Both the position numbers and the translations under genes were made by a program. From an uncultured Bacilli bacterium (GTDB lineage: Bacteria > Bacillota_I > Bacilli_A > RF39 > UBA660), in contig CAKPFG010000003.1 in the NCBI GenBank assembly GCA_934153675.1, forward strand, positions 1-64,000: a DNA stretch of 64,000 nt. The letters are read 5' to 3'. Below the pieces are notes generated by a model. That model made no database searches, had not been told where the DNA came from, and worked only from the letters and a program-made list of their open reading frames with translations. How positions within the stretch are numbered: position 1 is the first letter of the stretch; each line of letters begins with the position of its first letter. Shown here piece after piece: positions 43,592 to 51,892 of the stretch.

Positions 43592-44485
43592 TCATCGCTT
43601 TTTTTGATATATAGCAACTCCGTCTTTTATATTATTATTTAAATAAATACCCCTAACGCCAGATATGATTTTAATATTATAATCATTTATTACTTTACTA
43701 TTAGAAAAATCAATTAAAGAATTGGTATCATTTATTCCATATAAATAAGCTACCATAAGTTTTCCATCACAATTTAGCATATGCTTTAAATATTGAAGAG
43801 AATATTTAAAATCATTTATCCTTTCCTTTTGATAATCAAATATATTAGAAAGAAAGATATTATCATATCTATTAATATGTGTATATTTATCTATATTTAA
43901 TATATTATCTATTATAAATTTTGGATTTACATTACTTATTTTTGTTTTTGTAATTTTATAATTTAAATCACTATTTAAATAAGTATTAAATTTCTTTATA
44001 CAATTTTGTTCCTTTATTTTATTATTAAACAAATTATATCTAATAGTCTTTAACTCATAAGATTTATGCAACGTATCCCAAAAGAAAAAACTTTCTGTAT
44101 TTAATACGAATAATTTTTTCATAATAATTTGGTATAATTTTTCTAAAAATAAATTGAAATTAGATTCATAGTCTTGAAAAAAATTATAATAATCTTCATA
44201 ATTCAAAGTTAAAATCGCAGCCTTTTTTAAATAAAAATAATATTTAACAAAAGGATTAATATCCATAACAGTAACGTCACTACACCCCATTAAAATCGCA
44301 TTAATACATTGATCAAGAGATGAACCAACGGTTAATAATGACTTATTAAATAAATCAAAATCATTTATATAACCATTAATATTTTCCGTTGTGAAACTAT
44401 ATAACTTGCTAAAAGTATGACAAAAATTATTATTTATAATATCTTGAGCCTTAAAAATATCCTCATTCAATTTATACTTATCCAT
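43592..44485 (-). CDS. Possible SAM-dependent transferase-like protein
   Basis: About 297 residues. A Rossmann-type SAM-binding signature is suggested by SLLTVGSSLDQCINAILMG followed by VTVMDINPFVKYYF (about residues 60-90), where the acidic residue after the second strand would hold the ribose, and by YDNIFLSNIFDY near 220 (motif IV position) with LNCDGKLMVAY after it. The pattern is similar to BtaA/DUF3419-like enzymes, but I am not certain of the family. Asn/Tyr/Phe-rich middle. Start chosen at ATG 44485 (GGTG 6 nt before), rather than an upstream TTG. Monocistronic. Confidence 0.55.
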   Translation of the reverse strand: MDKYKLNEDIFKAQDIINNNFCHTFSKLYSFTTENINGYINDFDLFNKSLLTVGSSLDQCINAILMGCSDVTVMDINPFVKYYFYLKKAAILTLNYEDYYNFFQDYESNFNLFLEKLYQIIMKKLFVLNTESFFFWDTLHKSYELKTIRYNLFNNKIKEQNCIKKFNTYLNSDLNYKITKTKISNVNPKFIIDNILNIDKYTHINRYDNIFLSNIFDYQKERINDFKYSLQYLKHMLNCDGKLMVAYLYGINDTNSLIDFSNSKVINDYNIKIISGVRGIYLNNNIKDGVAIYQKKR

Positions 44486-44531
44486 AAAAAACACCAATGT
44501 GTATTTTAACAAATTTTTTTAAAATGTCAAA

Positions 44532-45149
44532 TCAATTAATAAAATTTGTCTTAATTTTTTCTTCAAGTATTGGTTTTTGAATTTTATTTTTACTGTATTC
44601 AATAATTTTTAATATATAAGACATATTAGAAGCTAAAATTCTTACCGTCTGTAACCCCTCTAAATCTTTATTAATATCATCTTTATTTTTTCCATAAACA
44701 ATATTAAAATAATTACTACCTACTAAAAACATATTAGCAAAAAGTGGATATTTATTTAAACTATCTAAAGCAGAAGTCGCTCCACCCCTTCTAGCACAAC
44801 AAATACACGATGCAACTTTTAATCTAAAAACTTTATTCTTTTTTCCATAAAAAACACGATCTAAAAAAGGCTTTATAAATCCACTCATTGATGCAAAATG
44901 TACCGGTGTTGCAAAAACAAAGCCTGATGTTTCTTCTGCTTTTTTCAAAAATTCATTTACTTTATCATTTATAAAACATTTTCCTGTAATATTACATCTA
45001 TTACATCCAATACATCCACTAATAGGTTTGAATCCTAAATTAAATATTTCTGCATCAATACCATTTTTTTTAAATTCTAATACCATCTCATCTAAAACAC
45101 ATTTAGTTGAATTTTCCTCATAACTACCATTTATCAATATAACTTTCAT
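44532..45149 (-). CDS. Flavodoxin-fold NAD(P)H-dependent oxidoreductase with Cys cluster
   Basis: NADPH-dependent FMN reductase/iron-sulfur flavoprotein family. The FMN phosphate loop is LINGSYEENSTK at residues 4-15; a compact Cys motif GCIGCNRCNITGKC (CX2CX2CX5C) at about 45-60 could hold a cluster, as in iron-sulfur flavoproteins; FATPVHFASMSGFIKPFLDR is the conserved flavin-side segment. 205 residues. The ATG at 45149 follows AAAGGAA; a TTG two codons earlier is less likely. Donor and acceptor are unknown; it may handle electrons or quinone/nitro compounds in an anaerobe. Confidence 0.82.
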   Translation of the reverse strand: MKVILINGSYEENSTKCVLDEMVLEFKKNGIDAEIFNLGFKPISGCIGCNRCNITGKCFINDKVNEFLKKAEETSGFVFATPVHFASMSGFIKPFLDRVFYGKKNKVFRLKVASCICCARRGGATSALDSLNKYPLFANMFLVGSNYFNIVYGKNKDDINKDLEGLQTVRILASNMSYILKIIEYSKNKIQKPILEEKIKTNFIN

Positions 45150-45304
45150 AATCAATTCCTTTCTATTTCATATTTTTAATTTAATATTCTTTTAGAAACA
45201 AAATACTTTATCTCATAAATTTTTATATTTCTATAATTACAATAAAAAACATTAGAAAATTAATTAAAATACAACGTCTTTATATTATATGCCCTATTTT
45301 AAAC

Positions 45305-45333
45305 AATAAGAAAAAGAAATATTTAATTTCTTT
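45305..45333 (-). terminator. Terminator around the stop of the dehydrogenase gene
   Basis: AAAGAAAT and ATTTCTTT pair on the minus strand with the stop codon in the loop, followed by a broken T run. Confidence 0.55.
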
Positions 45334-46378
45334 TTATATAATCAAGTGGACCCATCTGTGATGTTGGTACAAAACCAGGTTTTGAATCTAATAAATCTGG
45401 TATTCTATTTACGATAGATGCACAGGTAAGTTCTACTGTATTTGGTTCTGTTATAACAACTCTTGTATCTGGTTGTCCATAAATAGTCCAATCGTTTTTA
45501 TCAACTTCTCCTTTTGCATACACTTTACCAATACATTCAGCTTCAATTACTACGCCCTGTTTAGTATGAGCAGTTACTATGGCACTCATGCCAGTCGCAT
45601 TTCCTTTTTTTATATCCATATTTAGTGTTGATGAATGTATATCTTCACTATGAGTAATTGGTATACATTTCTGACTCATATCTGTTATTGTAAATCCAAA
45701 TTTATCTGCAAGCCAAGGAACAACGTTCCACATGTATGATGGCGTATAATTTCCACTATCAATCAATTTTTGTCTTTCTTCTTTAGTCATTCTATCAATA
45801 CTAGCTATTTTTTCATCAAAAACATCCAAAGACATTCCAGCACCGTGTACCTGTGCTAAGGCAATACCATAATCTTCAACATTATAAGAAGAACTGCCTT
45901 TTATTTTTTTTATTTCAGCTGTTGCACCAGCTAAAGTATAAATCAAATTCCCCCAAAATACATCTTGATAACCACTTCCTGTTATTGTGCAATTGTTTTG
46001 CTTAGCCAATAAATCAATTTTCTTTGTAAGTTCTGGATTAGAGGCCATTGGATAAAAAGCTTCTTCACAGGTAGTAATAGCATTTATTCCAAGCTCTGCA
46101 CATATCATAAGAATATCTTTTAAATCTTTTAAAAGACTCATTGTTGTTATAATACAAACATCAGGTTTCGTTTCGATAAGCATCTTTTTAGCATCAAAAG
46201 CAGATGTTATTTTTATTCCAACATCATCTCCACCTAAAATTAATGATATATCTTTTCCAATAATATTTTCATTTATATCAACTGCGCCAACTAATTCATA
46301 TCCTTTTTTAAGCGCATAACTCACCGTATACTTACTCATTTTACCGCATCCATATTGAACAAATTTTATTTTTTCCAT
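45323..46378 (-). CDS. 2,4-diaminopentanoate dehydrogenase-like oxidoreductase
   Basis: NAD(P)-binding protein of the dihydrodipicolinate reductase-like group that includes 2,4-diaminopentanoate dehydrogenase (Ord) of clostridial ornithine fermentation. Rossmann start FVQYGCGKMSKYTVSYAL, AVDINENIIGKDI, INAITTCEEAFYP, then GSGYQDVFWGNLIY and VEDYGIALAQVHGAGMS in the catalytic half. 351 residues fits the family. No other ornithine-fermentation gene (D-ornithine aminomutase, OrtAB) is in the window, so the substrate is open. Own promoter (46409-46437) and terminator: a single-gene unit. Confidence 0.75.
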   Translation of the reverse strand: MEKIKFVQYGCGKMSKYTVSYALKKGYELVGAVDINENIIGKDISLILGGDDVGIKITSAFDAKKMLIETKPDVCIITTMSLLKDLKDILMICAELGINAITTCEEAFYPMASNPELTKKIDLLAKQNNCTITGSGYQDVFWGNLIYTLAGATAEIKKIKGSSSYNVEDYGIALAQVHGAGMSLDVFDEKIASIDRMTKEERQKLIDSGNYTPSYMWNVVPWLADKFGFTITDMSQKCIPITHSEDIHSSTLNMDIKKGNATGMSAIVTAHTKQGVVIEAECIGKVYAKGEVDKNDWTIYGQPDTRVVITEPNTVELTCASIVNRIPDLLDSKPGFVPTSQMGPLDYIKRN

Positions 46379-46408
46379 TTTATCATCCTTTCTATATTTA
46401 ACAATTAT

Positions 46409-46437
46409 ATTATAACATGTATACCTTGATATGTAAA
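46409..46437 (-). promoter_or_regulatory. Promoter of the diaminopentanoate dehydrogenase-like gene
   Basis: Minus strand TTTACA, 17 nt, TATAAT with TG extension. The spacer includes ATCAAGGTAT, part of an imperfect dyad (ACATATC/GGTATACATGT). Confidence 0.65.
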
Positions 46438-46458
46438 TTAAGAATAAAATAATTTTCT

Positions 46459-46486
46459 TAAAAAAAAGAACAATAATTGTTCTTTT
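46459..46486 (-). terminator. Terminator after the ftsK-to-DUF2238 run
   Basis: AAGAACAA and TTGTTCTT pair on the minus strand followed by eight T, shortly after the stop at 46494. Confidence 0.75.
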
Positions 46487-46493
46487 AATATTT

Positions 46494-47042
46494 CTAACTA
46501 TACTTATAATAAATTAAGGATGAAATAAAACCACCAACAAATGCTGCAATCATATCCCACATAGTATCAGCTACTCCTGTATCTAAATTATGTTGCAAAT
46601 TACTCCCTGTTATACTATCCATACCAAATTCAAACATTTCCCACAGTAAAGCAATTATACAAACAACTCCTAAACAAAATATAATATTAACAATTTTTTT
46701 ACTATTGCCATTTAGTTGTTTCAATAAAATAAAACCTAGAGTAAATGTAGCTATTCCAGATAAAAAATGAGTAAATAAATCATACCAAGAAATTAAATTG
46801 TAAAAATTTAAAACGCAACCTAAAAAATCAGCCAAAAATATAAAAGAATAATATAAAAATATTTCAAAATTTGTTAATTTTAACTTTGTTTTTTTTAAAA
46901 AAAACGGTAGCATTAAAACTGGAAAAATAGCTATAAAAGTTGCAATCCTAGAAAAATCATTATTACAAAAAGAAAATATTGTCATAACAACAGTTCCAAT
47001 ATTCATTATAATTAAAAGTATTTTAGTTAATAATTTATACAT
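46494..47042 (-). CDS. DUF2238/YjdF-like membrane protein
   Basis: Five to six predicted membrane segments over 182 residues. The conserved polar residues of the family are in WYDLFTHFLSG (about 88), LLWEMFEFGMD (about 134) and GVADTMWDMIAAFVGG (about 160), suggesting a catalytic or ion-binding site inside the membrane. Function of the family is not known. AAGGTGATATTA precedes the ATG at 47042; the three upstream codons of the longer frame are within that site. Last gene of a run with mreC and mreD. Confidence 0.8.
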   Translation of the reverse strand: MYKLLTKILLIIMNIGTVVMTIFSFCNNDFSRIATFIAIFPVLMLPFFLKKTKLKLTNFEIFLYYSFIFLADFLGCVLNFYNLISWYDLFTHFLSGIATFTLGFILLKQLNGNSKKIVNIIFCLGVVCIIALLWEMFEFGMDSITGSNLQHNLDTGVADTMWDMIAAFVGGFISSLIYYKYS

Positions 47043-47052
47043 TAATATCACC

Positions 47053-47544
47053 TTAATAATTATTATATTTTTTTAATTTATGATTTTTATCTAAATATAA
47101 AACAATCATATATAAAACAAAGCCGTATATAACATTTGCCAAAACACTGGAATATAAAATTGTGAAAAATGTTCCTTCATTAAATATTGTATAAGAAAAC
47201 AAACATAATATAATATATGATACAGTTTGATGAAATAAAATTGTAATTACATTTATAATTGTTACATTAAATTTACTAACAGTAATATACTCATATATCA
47301 AATAAATCATAAGTGCAGTTATGAAAAAAGAAAACGTATTTACAAAAGGACAATTAGTATAAACAATATCATATAATAAACCTAAACTAGCAGCATATAC
47401 AAAAAATTTATTTTTGTTATCTTTAAAATAAGGATAAACTATTACTAAAGAAATAATGCTAAAAAGGGGTAAAAAAATAGTGGTAGAAAGTAAATTTGAA
47501 CAGATACCTTCCAACAGAAAAGAAATTAATAATATTGCTATCAT
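47053..47544 (-). CDS. mreD: Rod shape-determining protein MreD
   Basis: Polytopic membrane protein of the elongasome; about five membrane segments over 163 residues, with the short family-like segments FSIISLVIVYPYFKDNK and YAASLGLLYDIVYTN (the Gly-x-x-x-Asp turn is the best conserved MreD feature). Identity rests mainly on its position: its ATG overlaps the mreC stop by 4 nt. No mreB is adjacent. Confidence 0.85.
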   Translation of the reverse strand: MIAILLISFLLEGICSNLLSTTIFLPLFSIISLVIVYPYFKDNKNKFFVYAASLGLLYDIVYTNCPFVNTFSFFITALMIYLIYEYITVSKFNVTIINVITILFHQTVSYIILCLFSYTIFNEGTFFTILYSSVLANVIYGFVLYMIVLYLDKNHKLKKYNNY

Positions 47545-48383
47545 TTGCTATCCCTATCTAAAACTGTAACTATACTTAAATCATCAAAATCAACTGAAGG
47601 TCTTACTTCTACTGCTCTTGATAAAGAATATTTATCCTTCGTAACACCAACTACTTTTCCAACTAATATTCCACTTGGAAATATTTCAGAAAGACCCGTT
47701 GTAACTACATCTGAATTAAGTTTAATTTCTGCACTATCACTTATTCCTTCTATTAAATAAACATTTTTCTTTCTATCATAACTTGTCAAAAGTCCATAAA
47801 TGTTCTTATCATCATATACTATTTTTACAGATATTTTATTACTTAGTTCATCTGTTGTAAGAAGTTTAACTGTACTTGTAAAATTTGAAACATTTATAAC
47901 CTTACCAATTAAGCCAGAATTTACAACAACTGCCATCCCAGTTTTTATACCACTTTTAGATCCCTTATTTAAAGTTGCAGTATTATACCAAGTACCAACA
48001 TTACGATTAATTAAAGAAACATTAATTTTTTTATAATCTGTAGTAGTTTTATTTAATTCTAAAGTATCTTTTAATTTATCGTTTTCTTGTTCCAATTCTT
48101 TGATACGTGATTTATATAAATCACTCTTTTCAGCTTTTGTTTTTAAACTTTTATACCTTTTATACATTTCATTTTTTTCATTATTTTCTTTTATTTTTTT
48201 CTTAACAAAAGAAATTGGTTTGTATGCAGTATTCATCACAAATGTTGTAGAATCTTTTATAGCTTTTTCAAAAAAATTTAAATTTCTATTTTCTTTAACT
48301 GATTTTGTAGTAATTACAATCAAAAATGCAATTACTATTAAAATAGCTAAAACAATATAGCGTTTATTATTTTTAAAAGACAT
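47541..48383 (-). CDS. mreC: Cell shape-determining protein MreC
   Basis: One N-terminal membrane segment (about 9-27), a coiled coil (about 65-95, KSRIKELEQENDKLKDTLEL), then the double beta-barrel: NVSLINRNVGTWYNTATLNK, GIKTGMAVVVNSGLIGKV, TVKLLTTDELSNKISVKI, and ending FDDLSIVTVLDRD. 280 residues, typical. It organises penicillin-binding proteins on the outside of the membrane and pairs with MreD. Presence indicates a peptidoglycan-making, shaped cell rather than a wall-less one. Confidence 0.93.
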   Translation of the reverse strand: MSFKNNKRYIVLAILIVIAFLIVITTKSVKENRNLNFFEKAIKDSTTFVMNTAYKPISFVKKKIKENNEKNEMYKRYKSLKTKAEKSDLYKSRIKELEQENDKLKDTLELNKTTTDYKKINVSLINRNVGTWYNTATLNKGSKSGIKTGMAVVVNSGLIGKVINVSNFTSTVKLLTTDELSNKISVKIVYDDKNIYGLLTSYDRKKNVYLIEGISDSAEIKLNSDVVTTGLSEIFPSGILVGKVVGVTKDKYSLSRAVEVRPSVDFDDLSIVTVLDRDSK

Positions 48384-48423
48384 TATATCACCTTGTATAA
48401 TTATAATACATTAAATTATTTTT

Positions 48424-49113
48424 TTAAAGAGGTATTTGATTATTTTCTAAAAAACTATAATAATTACTATTGCTAATAATAACATGATCTAAAATTTTTA
48501 TGCCATGAAATTCACCTAAAGAAACTAAATTACTAGTAAGTTCCATATCTTGCTTACTTGGTTTAACATTACCAGATGGATGATTATGGACACAAATTAT
48601 TCCTGACGCACTTAATAAATATGCCTCTTTAAAAATTTCCCTTGGATGGACTAAACTGTAATTAATGGTTCCCTTGAAAAGCATTTTATCACTTATCACT
48701 TTTTTATTATTATCAAGATATAAACAGTAAAAACATTCTTGCTTAATAGAACCTAATTTATTTTTATAATAATCAAATACTAATTTAGAATTGTTTATTT
48801 TAATACCATTTAAATCAGCTACTTTAATATTGCTTCTATTTATTATTTCTATAGTAGCTAACAAAACACATGCCTTACTTTGTTTTATACCGTTTATTTT
48901 TATAAGATCTGTATAATTTAATTTAAATAAATTTTTAATTCCACCACACTTTTTTAACACAATTGCAGCTAAATCTTTAGCTGAATATTTATGATTACCA
49001 CTACTAATTAAAATTGATAAAAGTTCACTATCACTTAAGCTTTTACTTCCATATTTAACAAGTCGTTCTCTTGGTCTGTCTAATATAGATAAATCTTTAA
49101 TTTTTACTGCCAT
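48424..49113 (-). CDS. radC: RadC family (JAB domain) protein
   Basis: N-terminal helix-hairpin-helix region (LSDSELLSILISSG, LIKINGIKQSKACVLL) and C-terminal JAB/MPN domain with the metal motif CVHNHPSGNVKPSKQD (His-x-His, then Ser and Asp), which suggests a metallohydrolase. 229 residues. The name implies DNA repair but the actual role is not settled. Overlaps the preceding small membrane gene by 17 nt and leads to mreCD, as in Bacillus (radC-mreBCD). Confidence 0.93.
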   Translation of the reverse strand: MAVKIKDLSILDRPRERLVKYGSKSLSDSELLSILISSGNHKYSAKDLAAIVLKKCGGIKNLFKLNYTDLIKINGIKQSKACVLLATIEIINRSNIKVADLNGIKINNSKLVFDYYKNKLGSIKQECFYCLYLDNNKKVISDKMLFKGTINYSLVHPREIFKEAYLLSASGIICVHNHPSGNVKPSKQDMELTSNLVSLGEFHGIKILDHVIISNSNYYSFLENNQIPL

Positions 49114-49561
49114 TTAAAATAATTTCCTCATATTTATTTAATCCTTGATTGATAATTTCATTAACTACAACTTCATCACTACTATTAACTAATATATTAT
49201 CAAGATTAACAATACTTGCTTTAAATTTATTATTATTTATATAGAATAATTGTTCTGAAACCTCAATATTTTTTCTCTTATAATAATTCTCCATTTTTGT
49301 AACATTTTCCTTACTTTTAGTAATACCAACATACATGTAAAATTTATTATCCTCCTTTTTATATATATAATTTTCTAAATTTATCGCATTTTTTTCCATT
49401 TCTTCTTTGGAATTATAAACACCTGCATTTAAAAAAATATATTCTTCTTTTTCATTATATACAGCCATTCCTGTATAATTTTTATATTGGTTTAAGAGGA
49501 AAAAGGAAAGAAAAAAACCAATTATTAAAGATATTAATATTGTAAAAAAATATTTTTTCAT
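49097..49561 (-). CDS. Membrane-anchored SPOR-like protein
   Basis: 154 residues: one N-terminal membrane segment (about 5-24), then an outside domain with alternating strand-helix-strand: EYIFLNAGVYNSKEEMEKNA, KFYMYVGITKSKENVTKMEN. This double motif (strand ending in G-VYxSKEEA, then YxVxVGI) is what SPOR peptidoglycan-binding domains look like, but the match is by eye only. Between ftsK and radC, so a division or wall role is plausible. Confidence 0.6.
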   Translation of the reverse strand: MKKYFFTILISLIIGFFLSFFLLNQYKNYTGMAVYNEKEEYIFLNAGVYNSKEEMEKNAINLENYIYKKEDNKFYMYVGITKSKENVTKMENYYKRKNIEVSEQLFYINNNKFKASIVNLDNILVNSSDEVVVNEIINQGLNKYEEIILNGSKN

Positions 49562-49591
49562 ATTATCACCAGTAATATCATATCTTAATAA

Positions 49592-51802
49592 TTAGTCATT
49601 TTGTGTCGAATTATTTTCTTTTTTCACCAAAACTTCTCTAGGTTTAGAACCATTACTAGGGCCTATTATCCCTCTATCTTCAAGAAGATCGATACATCTA
49701 GCCGCCCTATTATAACCAAGGCGAAATCTTCTTTGCAAAAGTGAAGCACTTGCTTTACCTTGTGTTACTACAAAATCTACAATTTCATTATAAAGTGGTT
49801 CTTCATAATCTTCTGTTTCAACCATCGTGGTAGTTCCCTCTTCCACTGTAAGAGTATTATCATATTTGGCTTTTTGTTGTTGACAAACAAAATCAACAAT
49901 GGATTTAGTTTCTTCTTCTGATATAAAAGTTCCCTGAATACGTATTGGTACATTTTCACCTTGAGGTAGATATAACATATCACCCTTTCCAAGTAATTTT
50001 TCTGCACCTGTCATATCTAAAATAGTACGAGAGTCAATACCACTTGAAACAGCAAATGATATACGAGAAGGAATATTAGCTTTAACTACACCTGTAATAA
50101 CATCGGTAGAAGGGCGTTGAGTTGCTACTATTAAATGAATTCCAGCTGCACGTGCCATTTGTGTAATTCTCATAATTGAATCTTCTACTTCTTTTGCTGC
50201 TACCAACATTAAATCAGCAAGTTCATCTATAATAACTACAATATAAGGCATATGCTTAATTTTTTCATCATTAGATAAAGATTCATTTTTCTTATCAATA
50301 TATTTATTATAGCTTGTGATATTTTTTGTTTTACTTTCTTCAAAAACATCATAGCGTCTTTCCATTTCAGATACTATTTTCTTCAAAGCTATATTTGCTT
50401 TTTTAGCATCCGTTACAACTGGAGCCAATAAATGTGGAACACCATTATATATTGACAATTCTACTTTTTTAGGATCAACTAATACAAGCTTTACTTCATC
50501 TGGTTTAGTCCTCATTAATATACTTGCTAAAATACTATTAATACAAACTGATTTACCACTACCTGTTGAACCAGCTACTAAAAGATGGGGCGTTTTATTT
50601 ATTTCCATCCACCTAGGTTCACCCATTATATCTCTTCCCAATACGGCTAAAAGTTTACTATTACTCATACTTGTTGGTACTAAACTTAATACCTCTCTTA
50701 CATTAACCATAGAAATATTTTTATTTGGAAGTTCTATTCCAATTGTACTCTTACCAGGTATTGGTGCCTGAATACGAACATCTTTAGCTGCAAGAGCTAA
50801 GGCAATTTCTCTATTCAAACTAAGAATTTTATTTACCTTAGTACCAGCCTTAATTTCTAGTTCATACTGAGTTACAGCTGGACCTACGTGTGCTGCTTTG
50901 ACTATGCCTTCTATTCCAAAATCTTTTAATACTTGTATTAAAATAGGAATATTGTGCTTAATAGCATCTTGATTTTCACGGTTATTTCCTTTTGATGGTT
51001 TACTAAGCAAATTAATAGGAGGATATTTATAATTTTTGTTATCAACACTACTGATAACTGGTTTTACAATCGCCACATCATCAATAGTATTTTCTATATT
51101 CTTTTTATCATCTATACTTGATATAATAATATCCTTATTCTCACCAACAGGCTTATTTATAATTTCTTCTTTAGAATCTTTTTTATTATGATGTACTCTA
51201 GAAGCAGCCTTTTTGGCTCCTTCGCGTGTTTTTCTATATAAGTCATAAATAGATACCCCAGTAAACATAATAAATCCACATACTATTAAGGTAATAGCTA
51301 CAACCATAGTTCCATTCAAAGTAAGTAAACCACAGAATATAGAGGCAAAAAAAGCACCAATTATTCCACCACCGGATAATTTTACCCCATTATTTACAAA
51401 ATCTAACATATTAGAAACTGTTGCTTGAATTACCTCAACCCCATTATCTATTATCTTAAAATGATTAACATCAATATTATCACTATTTAAATTATTAATA
51501 TAACCTACGTGTGATAAAATACAAATAGAAATTATTATAATATAAAGTCCTACTAACTTTGCTGTAAAAAATTCTGGTTTATGTCTTTTTATTATCATAA
51601 AAACGCCACAAATGCCAACCAGAATCAAAGCTTCAGCCCACCAAACACCTACTAAAAAAGAAGCAAAACCTTTTATAATATCCGCTACAAGTCCAAAAGG
51701 ACAACACCCAATAATACATATTAATAAAAGAAGTATTCCTTGTAATTCTATAACATAATCTTTACTTTTTTTTACTTCTTTCCTCTTTTTTTTCTTAGCC
51801 AT
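49592..51802 (-). CDS. ftsK: DNA translocase FtsK/SpoIIIE
   Basis: Pumps chromosomal DNA through the closing septum. Four membrane segments in the first 190 residues, a short charged linker (190-270, far shorter than in enterobacteria), then the motor: AHVGPAVTQYEL (alpha part), Walker A LVAGSTGSGKSVCINS (about 415), Walker B VVIIDELADLM (about 525), IHLIVATQRPSTDVITG, and the C-terminal winged helix gamma domain (ASASLLQRRFRLGYNRAARC) that reads KOPS-type sites. 736 residues. First gene of a run to 46494; a TGTGTTATAAT extended -10 lies about 15 nt upstream of its ribosome site GGTGG. Confidence 0.96.
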   Translation of the reverse strand: MAKKKKRKEVKKSKDYVIELQGILLLLICIIGCCPFGLVADIIKGFASFLVGVWWAEALILVGICGVFMIIKRHKPEFFTAKLVGLYIIIISICILSHVGYINNLNSDNIDVNHFKIIDNGVEVIQATVSNMLDFVNNGVKLSGGGIIGAFFASIFCGLLTLNGTMVVAITLIVCGFIMFTGVSIYDLYRKTREGAKKAASRVHHNKKDSKEEIINKPVGENKDIIISSIDDKKNIENTIDDVAIVKPVISSVDNKNYKYPPINLLSKPSKGNNRENQDAIKHNIPILIQVLKDFGIEGIVKAAHVGPAVTQYELEIKAGTKVNKILSLNREIALALAAKDVRIQAPIPGKSTIGIELPNKNISMVNVREVLSLVPTSMSNSKLLAVLGRDIMGEPRWMEINKTPHLLVAGSTGSGKSVCINSILASILMRTKPDEVKLVLVDPKKVELSIYNGVPHLLAPVVTDAKKANIALKKIVSEMERRYDVFEESKTKNITSYNKYIDKKNESLSNDEKIKHMPYIVVIIDELADLMLVAAKEVEDSIMRITQMARAAGIHLIVATQRPSTDVITGVVKANIPSRISFAVSSGIDSRTILDMTGAEKLLGKGDMLYLPQGENVPIRIQGTFISEEETKSIVDFVCQQQKAKYDNTLTVEEGTTTMVETEDYEEPLYNEIVDFVVTQGKASASLLQRRFRLGYNRAARCIDLLEDRGIIGPSNGSKPREVLVKKENNSTQND

Positions 51803-51892
51803 GTTACCACCTATAATAATTATAACACAAAATATTTTAATTGAATACTTTTCCCTCGTTATTATTATATATTATTTTTTTGCACTTTTCCT

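Noticed and set aside
49777..50007. 76-residue minus-strand frame inside ftsK
   Set aside because: Same-strand, different frame from the FtsK motor domain; composition not protein-like and no ribosome site.
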